Shown here: in pieces, positions 1-9,434 of the stretch | Layout: every line of letters begins with the position of its first letter | Numbering within the stretch: position 1 is the first letter of the stretch | NCBI RefSeq assembly: GCF_030131845.1 | Contig: NZ_JASKYM010000004.1 | Coordinates: 178,333 to 242,332, forward strand | Source: Romboutsia sedimentorum | GTDB taxonomy: Bacteria > Bacillota > Clostridia > Peptostreptococcales > Peptostreptococcaceae | Direction of reading: 5' to 3' | DNA length: 64,000 bases | Notes under the pieces: generated by a model | Told to the model about the DNA's origin: nothing | What the model saw: only the letters and a program-made list of their open reading frames with translations | Database searches by the model: none | Made by a program: the position numbers and the translations under genes

Positions 1-1425
1 ATTAGCTCCTAAATCACTTAATATTGCCTTTATATTTACTATTTTAGATTTAACCCGTCCTTTACCAACTCTTAATAAAGATATTTTATTATTTTCAAAA
101 CTATCTATTTCCTTTGTAAGTAATGTCCTATTATTAGAGTATAATATCTCTTTATTATGTACTATAATTAGTATAATTGGCATAAGTATTAACTCTTCTA
201 TTATATTTTCTTTATCTCTTTTTCCCATTCCAATATGTTTATTACTAATTTCATTCCCTGTTATATATCTATTTATGATTTTATTGATTCCTCCATTGTT
301 GTTAATCCAATTTATAAGATATTGTTTATATTCTAATATCTTCATTTCAATAAACTTATAATGCTTAGTATTCTTATAATCATTATGTATTGTTTCATAT
401 ACTGATTCTACAATATTTTTCGTTCCGTGCTCTTCAGCCAATTGAGTCGCAGCTATCATAGCTCTCGACTGTATATCTAGAAATAATGATTCAACTTCAT
501 TTTTTGTTATAACTAGACTTCTATTTTTTGCATTTATATTACATCGAGCAAATAACTCCCCTATAATCCAATTTATATCTTCATAGCTTACATATGCCCC
601 TCCTATTTCAGTACCTATCATTTGGCATATGCTATTTAAATATTGATCTATATTATTTAAAGAATTTTGTTTAGATTCAATAGCAAATCTAGACAATAAT
701 TCTTTTAAACTTTCACCACACATATCTTCATATTGTACTTTTATTCGCTCATTTGAAGTATCACCTGTTACATAAGAATCTTCCTTTAAAATCTTATAAA
801 TATCATCATTAGAGTTTATTTTTTTAGAATTATCTCTTCCTATGTATTTATCTATCTTTATTTCAGGACTATTAGATATAATATAATTAGTTAATAGTTC
901 AAATTCAGTAAAAAATCCATCTTTCTTTTTGAAATTTTTAGATTTTAATATTAATTTATCAATCCAGTTATTACTTACCCTAACTTGTATCTCTTTAATA
1001 TTATGTTTCAATTTTAAACCTTTTTTAGTTCTAAGGTATATACTAGATGCTGGACTCTTTGATATTTGACAAATCAAATTATTACTAGTTTTTACTTGTA
1101 TAAATCTTATATTATTATCTTTAACAGCAACAATATCATCATGTAATTCTACCGCCACACAATTCCACTTGCCTTGCTTCATCTGTATAAAATAATCTAT
1201 TACTGCTAGCATTTGATAATAAAATCCTGTTATAGCTACAAGCCCTCCCCTTTCACTTACAGGCGTATCTATCAAATTTTTTATTGTATCATTTAATAGT
1301 GTTGTTATTTCTTCATTACTCTTATTATCTAATTTATCACTTATAAATTTCTCTCTTTCTACATAATTATCTGAATCCATATATTCTTTATCATAACTAA
1401 ATACGTTTAAAATTTGCTCTTCCAT
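1..1425 (-). CDS. DUF4297/Cap4-like nuclease-domain protein (cut by window edge)
   Basis: Open frame of 475 codons from an ATG at 1425 to the window edge without a stop, preceded by an AAAGGGG ribosome binding site. Residues about 67-113 read GFYYQ, then ELHDD (E93, D96, D97), then FIQVKT (Q110, K112). This spacing of E, DD and Q-x-K resembles the PD-(D/E)XK-type nuclease domain of DUF4297/Cap4 proteins, which cut DNA in anti-phage systems such as CBASS. The remainder is helical and not recognised; the C-terminus is missing. It sits in an accessory region beside homing-endonuclease and phage remnants, which fits a defence role. The family call rests on motif recognition only, so a function as effector nuclease is inference. 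Confidence 0.5.
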   Translation of the reverse strand, partial: MEEQILNVFSYDKEYMDSDNYVEREKFISDKLDNKSNEEITTLLNDTIKNLIDTPVSERGGLVAITGFYYQMLAVIDYFIQMKQGKWNCVAVELHDDIVAVKDNNIRFIQVKTSNNLICQISKSPASSIYLRTKKGLKLKHNIKEIQVRVSNNWIDKLILKSKNFKKKDGFFTEFELLTNYIISNSPEIKIDKYIGRDNSKKINSNDDIYKILKEDSYVTGDTSNERIKVQYEDMCGESLKELLSRFAIESKQNSLNNIDQYLNSICQMIGTEIGGAYVSYEDINWIIGELFARCNINAKNRSLVITKNEVESLFLDIQSRAMIAATQLAEEHGTKNIVESVYETIHNDYKNTKHYKFIEMKILEYKQYLINWINNNGGINKIINRYITGNEISNKHIGMGKRDKENIIEELILMPIILIIVHNKEILYSNNRTLLTKEIDSFENNKISLLRVGKGRVKSKIVNIKAILSDLGAN

Positions 1426-1637
1426 ATTTATAATTTGACCCCTTTCTAAAACTAATCCTATATTTATTATATATACAATGTTATTTATTGTCTTATTTTA
1501 TTATTTTTTCTTATAATTCAAAATAAATTATAAAAAATAAGGTATTCATGGTCATACATATATATTATTTCTCTTCAAAACCGTGCTCCGTTACTTGTGG
1601 TACGGTTCATTATTATATATTCTAGTGATTAAAATAA

Positions 1638-1702
1638 AAAATGTATTGATTTTTCAATCAATACATTTTCATGGATTTGAATGGCGGAGATGATTCGCAA
1701 CA
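1638..1702 (-). repeat. att-like repeat, left copy, with hairpin
   Basis: A 14-bp stem hairpin (arms 1638-1651 and 1656-1669) adjoins a block at 1670-1702 that reads on the minus strand as GAATCATCTCCGCCATTC followed by AAATCCATG. The same arrangement recurs at 3870-3945. The CTCCGCCA end resembles the acceptor end of a tmRNA or tRNA, a usual target of site-specific integrases. The hairpin may also terminate transcription of the HNH pseudogene. Confidence 0.4.
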
Positions 1703-1712
1703 ATCATACCCA

Positions 1713-2926
1713 CTATTTATGTCTATGTTGTAAATATTTATTTTTTTTCCATTCATACCATTCATCTATATCTATATATTTCAAATTATTTTCATAATCT
1801 TGTTCATAACATAATACATATCCTTTTACACTTTTAGAATTTAATCCTATACAATGATTTGCTACATATGTTCTATAAACATTTAAGTATAGACTAGCTT
1901 CTACTGTAGAGCTAAAATTCTCTAACAATTGACCTTCTTTATTAAAAATAATCACGCTTTTTTTACTCTTATCGGCACTTTTATTTCTAGCATATAAATT
2001 TAATTTATTGTGTTGATGTTTCTGATTCTGACTATCATTAACCCATTCCAAGTTTAAAACTCTATTATCAATTTTATCACCATTTTTATGATTTACAATT
2101 CTATAATTATTTGGATTATCAATAAAATGAATTGAAACCAATCTATGCATTAAAAAATATCTTTTTTTATCAGTGCATTTAATTCCACACTTCATATATC
2201 CACTTTTTTTATCTAATGATGGTTTGAGTAATTTATTCCATCTTATACTTTTTAATCTTCCCATATTACTTATCACATACATTTCATTAGTATCATTTAT
2301 ATATTTCCATTCTTCATTGTCTAAATCATCTAGATTATACTGACTATTGTTTCTTTTTATTATATCCTCTGAATATAACCATTTCCAATAGAATCCACCT
2401 GCTGACTTATGAACTTTATTACAAACATTAACTATACCTGATAATCTTACTCCTGTTTTTCTTGATGCATCTCTTGCACTTTCAAATTCAGCAATAAATT
2501 TCTTTTCTAATGAGAATTGATTAACTGGCTTTCGTCTGTTCTTCCACTCTGTATTAAGATTTTCTTCATATGCATGTTTAACATTATCTGAATAAGTTGT
2601 CCATTCTAAATTTGCTATTTTATTATTTAATTTATTCCCATCTATATGATTTACTAATGGTAATTTATTAGGGTTTTCAATAAATGTTTCTGCTATTAAT
2701 CGATTATTAATCGATGCAACATGAAACATATATTTTTACCTTTCTGATTTAGCTGAATTTGATAATAACCATGTGTTAATTTTGCTTTTTTATTAATTCC
2801 TTTTCTAAATATTTTTACTCCATTTGAATTAATTACATATCTATCTTTAGTCCTAGCATTACCTAAATCAGATACTTGCAATACAGCTTCATATTCTTTT
2901 ACATCTTTCCATATTTCATTTTCCAT
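1713..2926 (-). pseudogene. NUMOD4-HNH homing endonuclease, tandemly duplicated, frameshifted
   Basis: Two overlapping frames belong to one former gene. 2696-2926 encodes a NUMOD4 start (EIWKDVKEYEAVLQVSDLGN) ending in CFMLHRLI. 1713-2729 continues with RLIAETFIENP and an HNH core (LVNHIDGNKLNNKIANLEW), a NUMOD1-like segment, then a second NUMOD4 (EEWKYINDTNEMYVISNMGR), a second HNH (IVNHKNGDKIDNRVLNLEW) and a second NUMOD1-like segment. An 11-bp tandem duplication (2694-2704 and 2705-2715) shifts the frame; removing one copy restores CFMLHRLIAETF. The parent was about 400 residues with two endonuclease units in tandem. Such proteins nick or cut DNA to spread themselves or their host intron. 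The downstream fragment could still be translated from an internal start, but the first unit is lost. Confidence 0.8.
2694..2715. repeat. 11-bp tandem duplication causing frameshift
   Basis: TATTAATCGAT occurs twice head to tail at 2694-2704 and 2705-2715. Deleting one unit joins the two frames of the HNH endonuclease exactly, so this duplication is the inactivating lesion. Confidence 0.85.
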
Positions 2927-2992
2927 AATTACCCCTTATTGAGTATACTAATTCTTTAACTTTATATTTTTTATTTTATTTTATTAAATAGT

Positions 2993-3835
2993 TTATTTTT
3001 TAATATTACCTAATTCCTCTTTTAAAGATTTTCTCATCTCTTTTAGCATTTCTTTCATTCTCTTATCTGAAAATTTATAAATTTCTTTAGAATCACAATG
3101 ATGGTCTATTAAATATGTAAATATCTCTTCTTGAAATTTTAAAGACTCTTCTACTAAAGCATAACATTGCTTTTCTGTTGCTATATCTTTAAACTCCTCA
3201 CCTTCAACAGTTACTATATGTTCAAACAGTTTAGTGAATGTAAATATTATAAATAGCCTCGAATGAATATCATAATTAATTTTATCATAGTAAAACATAC
3301 CATTTGGTTTTTCAATATCATAGTAACAATCCATAACTCCAAAATTACAATGCGTAAATCTAGATAAAAAATCATAATATTTATAATAATAATTTCTATC
3401 TTTTCCTAATCTAAATTTAGTTGGATTCTCAATAGTTCCTATTTTTTCTTTATTTCTATTAAATACATTCCCTTTATTGTCTAAGTTGTAATAAGCCAAT
3501 GCTAAACCTAAAGGATTAAATATAAATTCTTTTATTTTGTTCTCATTTTGATTTAAGTACCTACAACTAAGGTAATTCTCAAATATACTCCTTGTTAATA
3601 TAATTGAATCCTCAAATTTTTCTATACGTATAAGTTGCCTTATAGATTCTAATGTTTTTGTACTTTTTGTTAATGCAAAGTATTCATAATCATATGTAAA
3701 TTTATTTGTAACTTTATTATATATGATTAAGTCCGCGATTCCATAACTAAATGCAGAAGTGTCAATGAATTTTTTAGATATTCTAATGAATTTAGATATC
3801 AATTTATCCATATCTCTTGTATATTGTTCCTTCAT
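2993..3835 (-). CDS. DUF5677-like protein of unknown function
   Basis: 280 aa, no signal peptide or membrane segment, preceded by an AAGGGAGAATTAGT ribosome binding site. The segment TRSIFENYLSCRYL (about residue 100) followed about 60 residues later by FLSRFTHCNFG resembles DUF5677 proteins, where a Phe/Glu-rich helix is followed by a conserved Arg/His-containing helix. The R-x-x-H could be a degenerate HEPN-like motif, but I cannot establish this. It lies between the broken homing endonuclease and the right att-like repeat, so it is probably cargo of an integrated element. Function unknown; a defence role is only a possibility. Confidence 0.5.
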   Translation of the reverse strand: MKEQYTRDMDKLISKFIRISKKFIDTSAFSYGIADLIIYNKVTNKFTYDYEYFALTKSTKTLESIRQLIRIEKFEDSIILTRSIFENYLSCRYLNQNENKIKEFIFNPLGLALAYYNLDNKGNVFNRNKEKIGTIENPTKFRLGKDRNYYYKYYDFLSRFTHCNFGVMDCYYDIEKPNGMFYYDKINYDIHSRLFIIFTFTKLFEHIVTVEGEEFKDIATEKQCYALVEESLKFQEEIFTYLIDHHCDSKEIYKFSDKRMKEMLKEMRKSLKEELGNIKK

Positions 3836-3869
3836 ACTAATTCTCCCTTATAATGTTATTTAATATAAA

Positions 3870-3945
3870 AAAACACATTGACAAAATTATCAATGTGTTT
3901 TTAGTGGATTTCAATGTTGGAGACTAAACGAGTCGAACCCCTGCC
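3870..3945 (-). repeat. att-like repeat, right copy: decayed tmRNA 3' end plus hairpin
   Basis: On the minus strand, GGGGTTCGACTCGTTTAGTC followed by TCCA resembles the T-loop (GTTCGACTC) and acceptor end of tmRNA (ssrA), a common integration target. The T-stem partner is no longer complementary, so this is not a working RNA gene. It is followed by AAATCCACT and a hairpin (arms 3870-3881 and 3890-3901), the same order as at 1638-1702. No complete tmRNA body is visible upstream. Confidence 0.45.
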
Positions 3946-4514
3946 TAAAATATTCCTTGATTATATCCACTTTCATATCTATCTCATACTAATATATTTC
4001 ACTTATACAGTTTTGTTTTTCTCATCCTTGCATATTATAAAACATTTCTTTTCTACATAATATGATATCATTCTTATCAATTCTACACAAGTAATTCATT
4101 TCCATTAATTGGAATTAAATTTCGCAACATTCTTCACCTGCATCTCACTAATCCCAAACCTTCCAGCCAACTCCCTAAAATCTCCCCATCAAACTCACTC
4201 CTTATCACATATATCCACACACCTATATAGTATTTTTATAAACTACTTTCAAATATCTATTTAATATAAATCCAAAAGACATATAAGACATCACACTACC
4301 CAACACATTGATAAATCTAAATTTCATGCATATCCATAGGTGTGCCTATACATATGTCTAATAGTTTCTAAAAAAACATATAGACATACTTTTTAAATCT
4401 TTCACATCAACCAACTTAATTCATCTCAAACACATATATCCTTAAAACACATTTCTCTACACTATAAAGACATATTTAAATTCTAAATAGACATACTTTA
4501 CCTAACTATATACA
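3946..4514. other. Degenerate intergenic stretch between att-like repeat and phage module
   Basis: No intact gene. On the minus strand 4105-4188 keeps a short open piece reading DFRELAGRFGISEMQVKN, a helix-turn-helix-like peptide directly after a stop; a frame change would join it to IYVIRSEFDGE just upstream. This looks like the tail of a lost phage gene of unknown identity. The motif ATAGACATACTTT recurs near 4379 and 4487 on the plus strand. The base composition (C-rich plus strand at 4130-4200) differs from the surrounding DNA. Confidence 0.35.
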
Positions 4515-6333
4515 TCACTTTTTTACCTCACTTACTACAAAAGCCCTTTGATATCCATAAATACTATCAAATCTAAGCTTCCCAGTACCCTTGTCATAAG
4601 GTTTCCATCCTTCAACATTTCTCAAAATATCATTAATCTCACGAGCACTAAAAGGAGTAAGCGCCTTAGCATCACCACTAAACAGTTCAACCCAAATCTC
4701 CATAGCACAAACTCTCTCCCTCTTTATACTACATTCTTCAAAAGAAGTAAATTCTCCGCCTTGAACATACATCCTCCTAGCAGCAATGTCCATCTTATCC
4801 CAACCATGTGGAAGTAACATCTCCAAGTACTCCCTAATCATACCTTCCTTAGGACTTACCTCTAGATGTTGTTCTTGGCATCTAATAGCCATACTAGCTT
4901 CTTGTTCATCAAGTATCAAACTTTCTCCATTTTTATAAATTTTAACAACTTCTGCCCATATATTATCTATTTCATAATCATTTAGCATTTTAAATATAGA
5001 TTTTTCTATCTTATTTACTCCGATTTTGACAGGCCAAAACCTTCTATTACCTGTTTTATCTTTTAAAAACTCATCGTCATTAGTAGTACCAAAGAACACG
5101 CATTGTCTTTTAAACTTTTCAACTCGTCTTCCATAAGCAACTCTATACACATCTTCTCTTTTAGATATGAAGTGTTTTACACTTTCTGCTTCTGCTTTTT
5201 TAGTTGCTGATAGTTCTGCCATCTCAACTATCCACGCTTCTTGCAATTGTTCATAAGCTTCTTTTCCTACTACGGTATTTATAGAGTCTGAGTACCAGTC
5301 CTTACCTATCAAATCAAGAAAGTGACTTTTTCCAAGTCCTTGCTTTCCTACAAATACAACCATATTATCAAATTTAACTCCTGGATTAAATATACGACTA
5401 ACAGCAGCTACTAAAATTTTTCTAGTTACTGCTGTTGTGTATTTACTTTTTTTAGCTCCTAAATAATCTACAAATAGATTATCAACTCTTTTTATACCGT
5501 CCCATTTTACAGATTTTAGATATTCTTTTATAGGGTGATATGAGTTTTTATTAGCTACTACACTTATGCCATCATATACAGCTTGTTGAGATTTTATCTT
5601 ATATACTCTTTCTATATAGTGTCTAAGATTACTATCGTCATTATCACACCAACTATCTCCAGATTGTTGATTTTTAATTATCCTCCAAGGTAAGTTCTTT
5701 TTTATGACTATTTGGTGAGAGAACTCATTTAAAGCTATTTTTCCTTTTAAGTTTTCATCATTTTCCATTATCAAAACTATGTTATCTATAGTGCTTGTAT
5801 ATATCCCTTTTTTATTTACTTCAAGTTTTGTTACCCATATATTCGTTTCGTTTTGTTTATCAACATCTGTAACAGTGTTTTTAGATTCATTCTCAGGTAT
5901 GCTAAATTCAGATACAGCAATTTTAAGGCTTTCCTCTCCTAAGGTTTTTATGACGTTTGTATCTTTTGATACTATCTCTACCATATTTTCAAAGGCTTTT
6001 TCTTCTTCTAATTCTTTAAATTTATGATTTTTAACCAAGTCAAAGCATTACATAATTTATTACAACAAGGATCAGTGCTATGATGTGAGTATGCAAACAA
6101 ACAATCTTCATATACTATAAGTCCTCCATAAGATGAGCCTTCTTTATATGTATAAATCTAAATTCTACATCTTTTATATTATCTTGGTGTTCTTTTGGGA
6201 GATTTAAGTATTCTTTATAAGTTTCTTTTGTATATGTTGTTGTTTTTAGTTTTTCTATAAGATTTTCAAATGATATTTCCTGATTTTTATATACTTTATC
6301 TTTCCTATTTTTACAAATTGCTATATTTAGCAT
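4515..6333 (-). pseudogene. VapE-family phage replication protein, internally deleted and frameshifted
   Basis: The N-terminus survives at 6157-6333 (MLNIAICKNRKDKVYKNQ to DNIKDV), typical of long phage VapE/primase-type proteins. The frame then jumps to a second one (YKEGSSYGGLIVYEDCLF, AYSHHSTDPCCNKLCNA, about 6050-6150), so the primase-region middle is missing. A second lesion near 6043, GCTTTGAC where GCTTTTGAC is expected, throws the frame before DLVKNHKF. The remaining 507-codon frame (4515-6038) keeps the VapE ATPase: Walker A GKQGLGKS, Walker B-like WIVEMAELSA, and the RRFWPV region. It can only start at a TTG inside the old gene. In phages this protein works with the polymerase and DUF2815 gene found upstream here. 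Probably inactive as a whole. Confidence 0.8.
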
Positions 6334-6409
6334 CCTTATCCCCCGTTTTATTTTTAAATTTTCTTAATATTTTGTTTTATTCCCCGGGAAAACCTTTTAG
6401 AATTTGATT

Positions 6410-8323
6410 TTATTTCTTGTAATAATAACTTATTTGTGTATCTGCTTTTAAATTAAGTCCTTTTAGGTATGGTATTTCCCTCTCCATTATTTCATCTATA
6501 TCCTCTATATTTACACTTTCATCAACTTCTAGTACAACTTCATCGTGTATGTGCATTATTATGTCAAAGCCTTTTTCGTCTAGTTCTAGCATTTTTGTGG
6601 CTAATATATCCCGTGCTATTGCTTGTACTATATTTTCTGTGAGCTTACCCCCGTAAGTGTAGTTTTTTTCAAATTTCTTTGTTGTTTGATTTATACTTTT
6701 ATATGTGATTATTTCCTTATTGAAGTTTTTATCTATTTCTATTTGTGGTTTGTAATATGCAAGAGATCTATTTGATGGCAATTTTATAAACAAATAGTCT
6801 GGGTCATATATAAATTCTACAAAACCTAGTTTTATGTTCTTTTTATGCTTTATGGCGTTTATACTTACCATGTCTATATTTTTCCAAAAGTTCACTATAT
6901 TAGTATTAGAACTTCTAAAGTTTCTAACTAAGTTTTGCATTTCTATATTGCTTAGTCCCATCTTGTCTGCACCCATAGACAAAAGTGCATTTACACTTCC
7001 TTGATATCCAAGTGCTAGTTCTGCTATTTTACCTTTTTGCCTTAGTGGGCTATCTTTAGTTATTTTGTCTATATCTACTTTAAACATTTTAGCTGCACTA
7101 GCTTCATAGATTTTCCCATGTGAGTTAAATACGTTGATTCTCCATTTTTCATTTGCAATATATGCTAGTACCCTTGCTTCTATTGCACTAAAGTCTGATA
7201 TTATTAGCTTTTTATTTTGTTTTGGTACAAATGATGTCCTTATAAGATTTGAAAGTATATTTCCTGTGTTATCATATAATATTTCCAATAATTCATGTGC
7301 ATCTTCTGTTTTATATTGCTTTAGTATATTTCTTGGTAAATCAATATTACTTAAATTTGTTTGTGGTAGATTTTGAACTTGAACAAGTCTACCTGACCAT
7401 CTTCCCGTTTTGTTTGCTCCATAGTATTGGAACAATCCTTTTATGGTTTTGTCTTTTGTTATAGTTCTTTTCATAGCTTCATATTTTTTTATGGATGTTT
7501 TGTTTAATGATTGTCTTAGGATTAGTATTTCTTTTAGTTGTTGGTTTGTGCTTGATTTTATGAGTTTTTCTACATTTTCTTTAGATAAGCTATTTAGTTG
7601 TATATCATGTTTATCTTTTAGATACTTTTTTACTTGGGCTGGGCTTTTTATATTATCTATATTGGTTAAATCTTTTAGTTTATCTTTTAATATTTTTTCG
7701 TTATATAAATTTAGATCTATTGCTTTGTCTATTAAATCAGTATCTATAAAAACTCCTCTATCATTTATCTTTTGGTCTAGTGTATATAGTTGTTTTTCAA
7801 AGTTTGTTATTTCATATTTATCTAGCTTTTTTCTTATATCTCTTTCTACTATAACGTCCGTTTTGCAGTAGTTTTTAAATTGTTCCCATTTAACTAAGTC
7901 ATCACTTGGCTTATTAGTGTTAAAATATTTTATTAATGATTTGCCTACTTTATCTTTTTTAATTTCTAAATCTAGTATTTCACCTACATTTTGTAGCCCA
8001 TGTGCTAGTCCAAGTCTAAGTGCCATAGCTTGACTACATCTAAAGCTTTTTATTTCTAATTTAGTATTAAGATATTTACTTAAACATACTCTTTCAAAGT
8101 TTGCATTAAAAGCATATTTTATTATGTTTGGGTTTAAAATAGCATCCTTTATGCTACTCGATAATGGATGATTATTTGCTAAGTCTACTACACTTACTTC
8201 TTCATCATCAAACGCATAGGCAAGAAGTAGTATTTCAAAGTCTTTGTCCTCACTATAAGCATATACCCCACATTTGGTAAGGCCTATACTACTTTTAGTT
8301 TCTATATCTATACTCATTATCAT
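6410..8323 (-). CDS. Phage-type family A DNA polymerase
   Basis: 637 aa, full length for the phage branch of PolA-like enzymes. The N-terminus has a 3'-5' exonuclease Exo I motif (MSIDIETKSS). The polymerase motifs are all present: motif A DFSAIEARVLAYIANE, motif B with RQKGKIAELALGYQGS, and motif C MHIHDEVVLE. There is no 5' nuclease domain, as usual for phage versions. Its start overlaps the stop of the DUF2815 gene by 4 bp, indicating translational coupling in a replication operon. It looks intact although its usual partner, the VapE-like protein, is broken. It would synthesise DNA during phage or element replication. Confidence 0.9.
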   Translation of the reverse strand: MIMSIDIETKSSIGLTKCGVYAYSEDKDFEILLLAYAFDDEEVSVVDLANNHPLSSSIKDAILNPNIIKYAFNANFERVCLSKYLNTKLEIKSFRCSQAMALRLGLAHGLQNVGEILDLEIKKDKVGKSLIKYFNTNKPSDDLVKWEQFKNYCKTDVIVERDIRKKLDKYEITNFEKQLYTLDQKINDRGVFIDTDLIDKAIDLNLYNEKILKDKLKDLTNIDNIKSPAQVKKYLKDKHDIQLNSLSKENVEKLIKSSTNQQLKEILILRQSLNKTSIKKYEAMKRTITKDKTIKGLFQYYGANKTGRWSGRLVQVQNLPQTNLSNIDLPRNILKQYKTEDAHELLEILYDNTGNILSNLIRTSFVPKQNKKLIISDFSAIEARVLAYIANEKWRINVFNSHGKIYEASAAKMFKVDIDKITKDSPLRQKGKIAELALGYQGSVNALLSMGADKMGLSNIEMQNLVRNFRSSNTNIVNFWKNIDMVSINAIKHKKNIKLGFVEFIYDPDYLFIKLPSNRSLAYYKPQIEIDKNFNKEIITYKSINQTTKKFEKNYTYGGKLTENIVQAIARDILATKMLELDEKGFDIIMHIHDEVVLEVDESVNIEDIDEIMEREIPYLKGLNLKADTQISYYYKK

Positions 8324-8844
8324 GATAATATATCCTCATCTAATATTATGCTAAAATCATCTTCTGGTCTTGAGTTTGTTATTATTAAGTCCCCATCACT
8401 TATCTTTTGTACATTGTTTATACCGCATCCTATTCCACATATACCATTTTTATAAAACGGATAGAAGTTTATACTAACTCTTCCATAGCATCCTGCATAA
8501 ATTTCTGATTGGTTTTTTACTTCATTTAATGATTTATCAACTATTCCTGGTTTATATTTGCTAGTTGCATTTAAGAAGTAGTGATTTTTGTATATTTGAT
8601 TATCACCTTTTTCTAAATCCCCATCCCTTAGAGGTGTTTTTATTTCATCTGATACTTCTTTCCATATAGTTAATCCTTTTTGCTTTGCATTAAATATTGA
8701 TTCATTAATCTTTTCTATTGTTTCTATATCATGTTTTGGTATTAGTATTGATAGTGAGTATCTTAGTTCGTCGCTTTCTTCTAACTTCTTTGGTGTAAAT
8801 AAGTTTGTATAGTTCATTCTAATTTTTCCTGTTATAACTTTCAT
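8320..8844 (-). CDS. DUF2815 phage protein, probable ssDNA-binding protein
   Basis: 174 aa. The N-terminus (MKVITGKIRMNYTNLFTPKK), the SILIPKHD strand and the late YAGCYGRVSINFYPF segment are typical of DUF2815, a family encoded next to phage family A polymerases and VapE proteins and thought to bind single-stranded DNA. It overlaps the polymerase gene by 4 bp. The ribosome binding site is weak (GGGGAG region upstream of 8844). It appears complete. Function is by family and gene-order inference. Confidence 0.8.
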   Translation of the reverse strand: MKVITGKIRMNYTNLFTPKKLEESDELRYSLSILIPKHDIETIEKINESIFNAKQKGLTIWKEVSDEIKTPLRDGDLEKGDNQIYKNHYFLNATSKYKPGIVDKSLNEVKNQSEIYAGCYGRVSINFYPFYKNGICGIGCGINNVQKISDGDLIITNSRPEDDFSIILDEDILS

Positions 8845-8869
8845 ATTCTCCCCTTTGACTTTATTTAGA

Positions 8870-9187
8870 TTAGTTACTTAATTCGTAGTTTAGCTCATTG
8901 TATATTTTTTCATAGTCTTGATTGTTTATCTGTGATACTTTAGTAGCGTTGTATTTTGATAGTATTTCTTTTGCTTTTGATACTTTTCCTATTTGAGATA
9001 AACTTGATATTTTATTTCTTATATCATCAATACTTAGATTTTCTATGCTTTTATTATTTAAAGATTTAAAATCAGATTTATCCTCTATTGATGTGTTTGG
9101 TATGTTTTTGTTGATTAGACCTGAGAGCTTATCTATTATCTGATTTATATTTTGTAGATTTAAGTTTATATCTATTTTTATTTCCAT
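8870..9187 (-). CDS. Small phage protein, first gene of replication module
   Basis: 105 aa, soluble, no Cys. The N-terminus is a beta-like stretch (MEIKIDINLNLQNINQIID); the C-terminal half (IRNKISSLSQIGKVSKAK, ILSKYNATKVSQI) resembles short phage proteins sometimes labelled rRNA-biogenesis-like, found just before DUF2800/DUF2815 genes. A good AAGGGGGAAGTAAT ribosome binding site precedes the ATG. The usual DUF2800 nuclease gene that would lie between this and DUF2815 is absent (26-bp gap). Biochemical function unknown. Confidence 0.55.
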   Translation of the reverse strand: MEIKIDINLNLQNINQIIDKLSGLINKNIPNTSIEDKSDFKSLNNKSIENLSIDDIRNKISSLSQIGKVSKAKEILSKYNATKVSQINNQDYEKIYNELNYELSN

Positions 9188-9329
9188 ATTACTTCCCCCT
9201 TTTATATATTTTTTAAGTTTTTATTAGTGCTTCGTTTACTATAATGATATTATTTAACGTTCGATAAGTCAACATCTTTTTAGAAACATACGTTCTTTTT
9301 TATTTTATAATTTTTATTTTTTAAACTAA

Positions 9330-9360
9330 AAAAAGACTATGATTTAGTAATCATAGTCTG
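9330..9360 (-). terminator. Terminator after ferric-reductase-like gene
   Basis: Stem AGACTATGATT/AATCATAGTCT (9334-9344, 9349-9359), followed on the minus strand by seven T. It separates the host gene to the right from the phage module to the left. The rest of 9188-9434 holds an AT-rich promoter-like region for the phage module. Confidence 0.85.
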
Positions 9361-9434
9361 AAAGTTTATATCTTTTCACATTATTTTTTTATTTAGCTTA
9401 TCTAATTCTAAATACATGTTATTTATTCTATCTT

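Noticed and set aside
3903..3945. A functional tmRNA or tRNA gene on the minus strand
   Set aside because: Only the T-loop and acceptor-like end are present, the T-stem no longer pairs and no 5' half or tag frame is visible upstream.
4370..4505. CRISPR-like repeats (ATAGACATACTTT)
   Set aside because: Only two short copies about 108 bp apart without regular spacers; no cas genes in the window.
7134..7871. Plus-strand open frames opposite the DNA polymerase
   Set aside because: Composition is that of reverse-complemented coding DNA (Ser/Phe/Leu/Cys-rich), with no ribosome binding sites.
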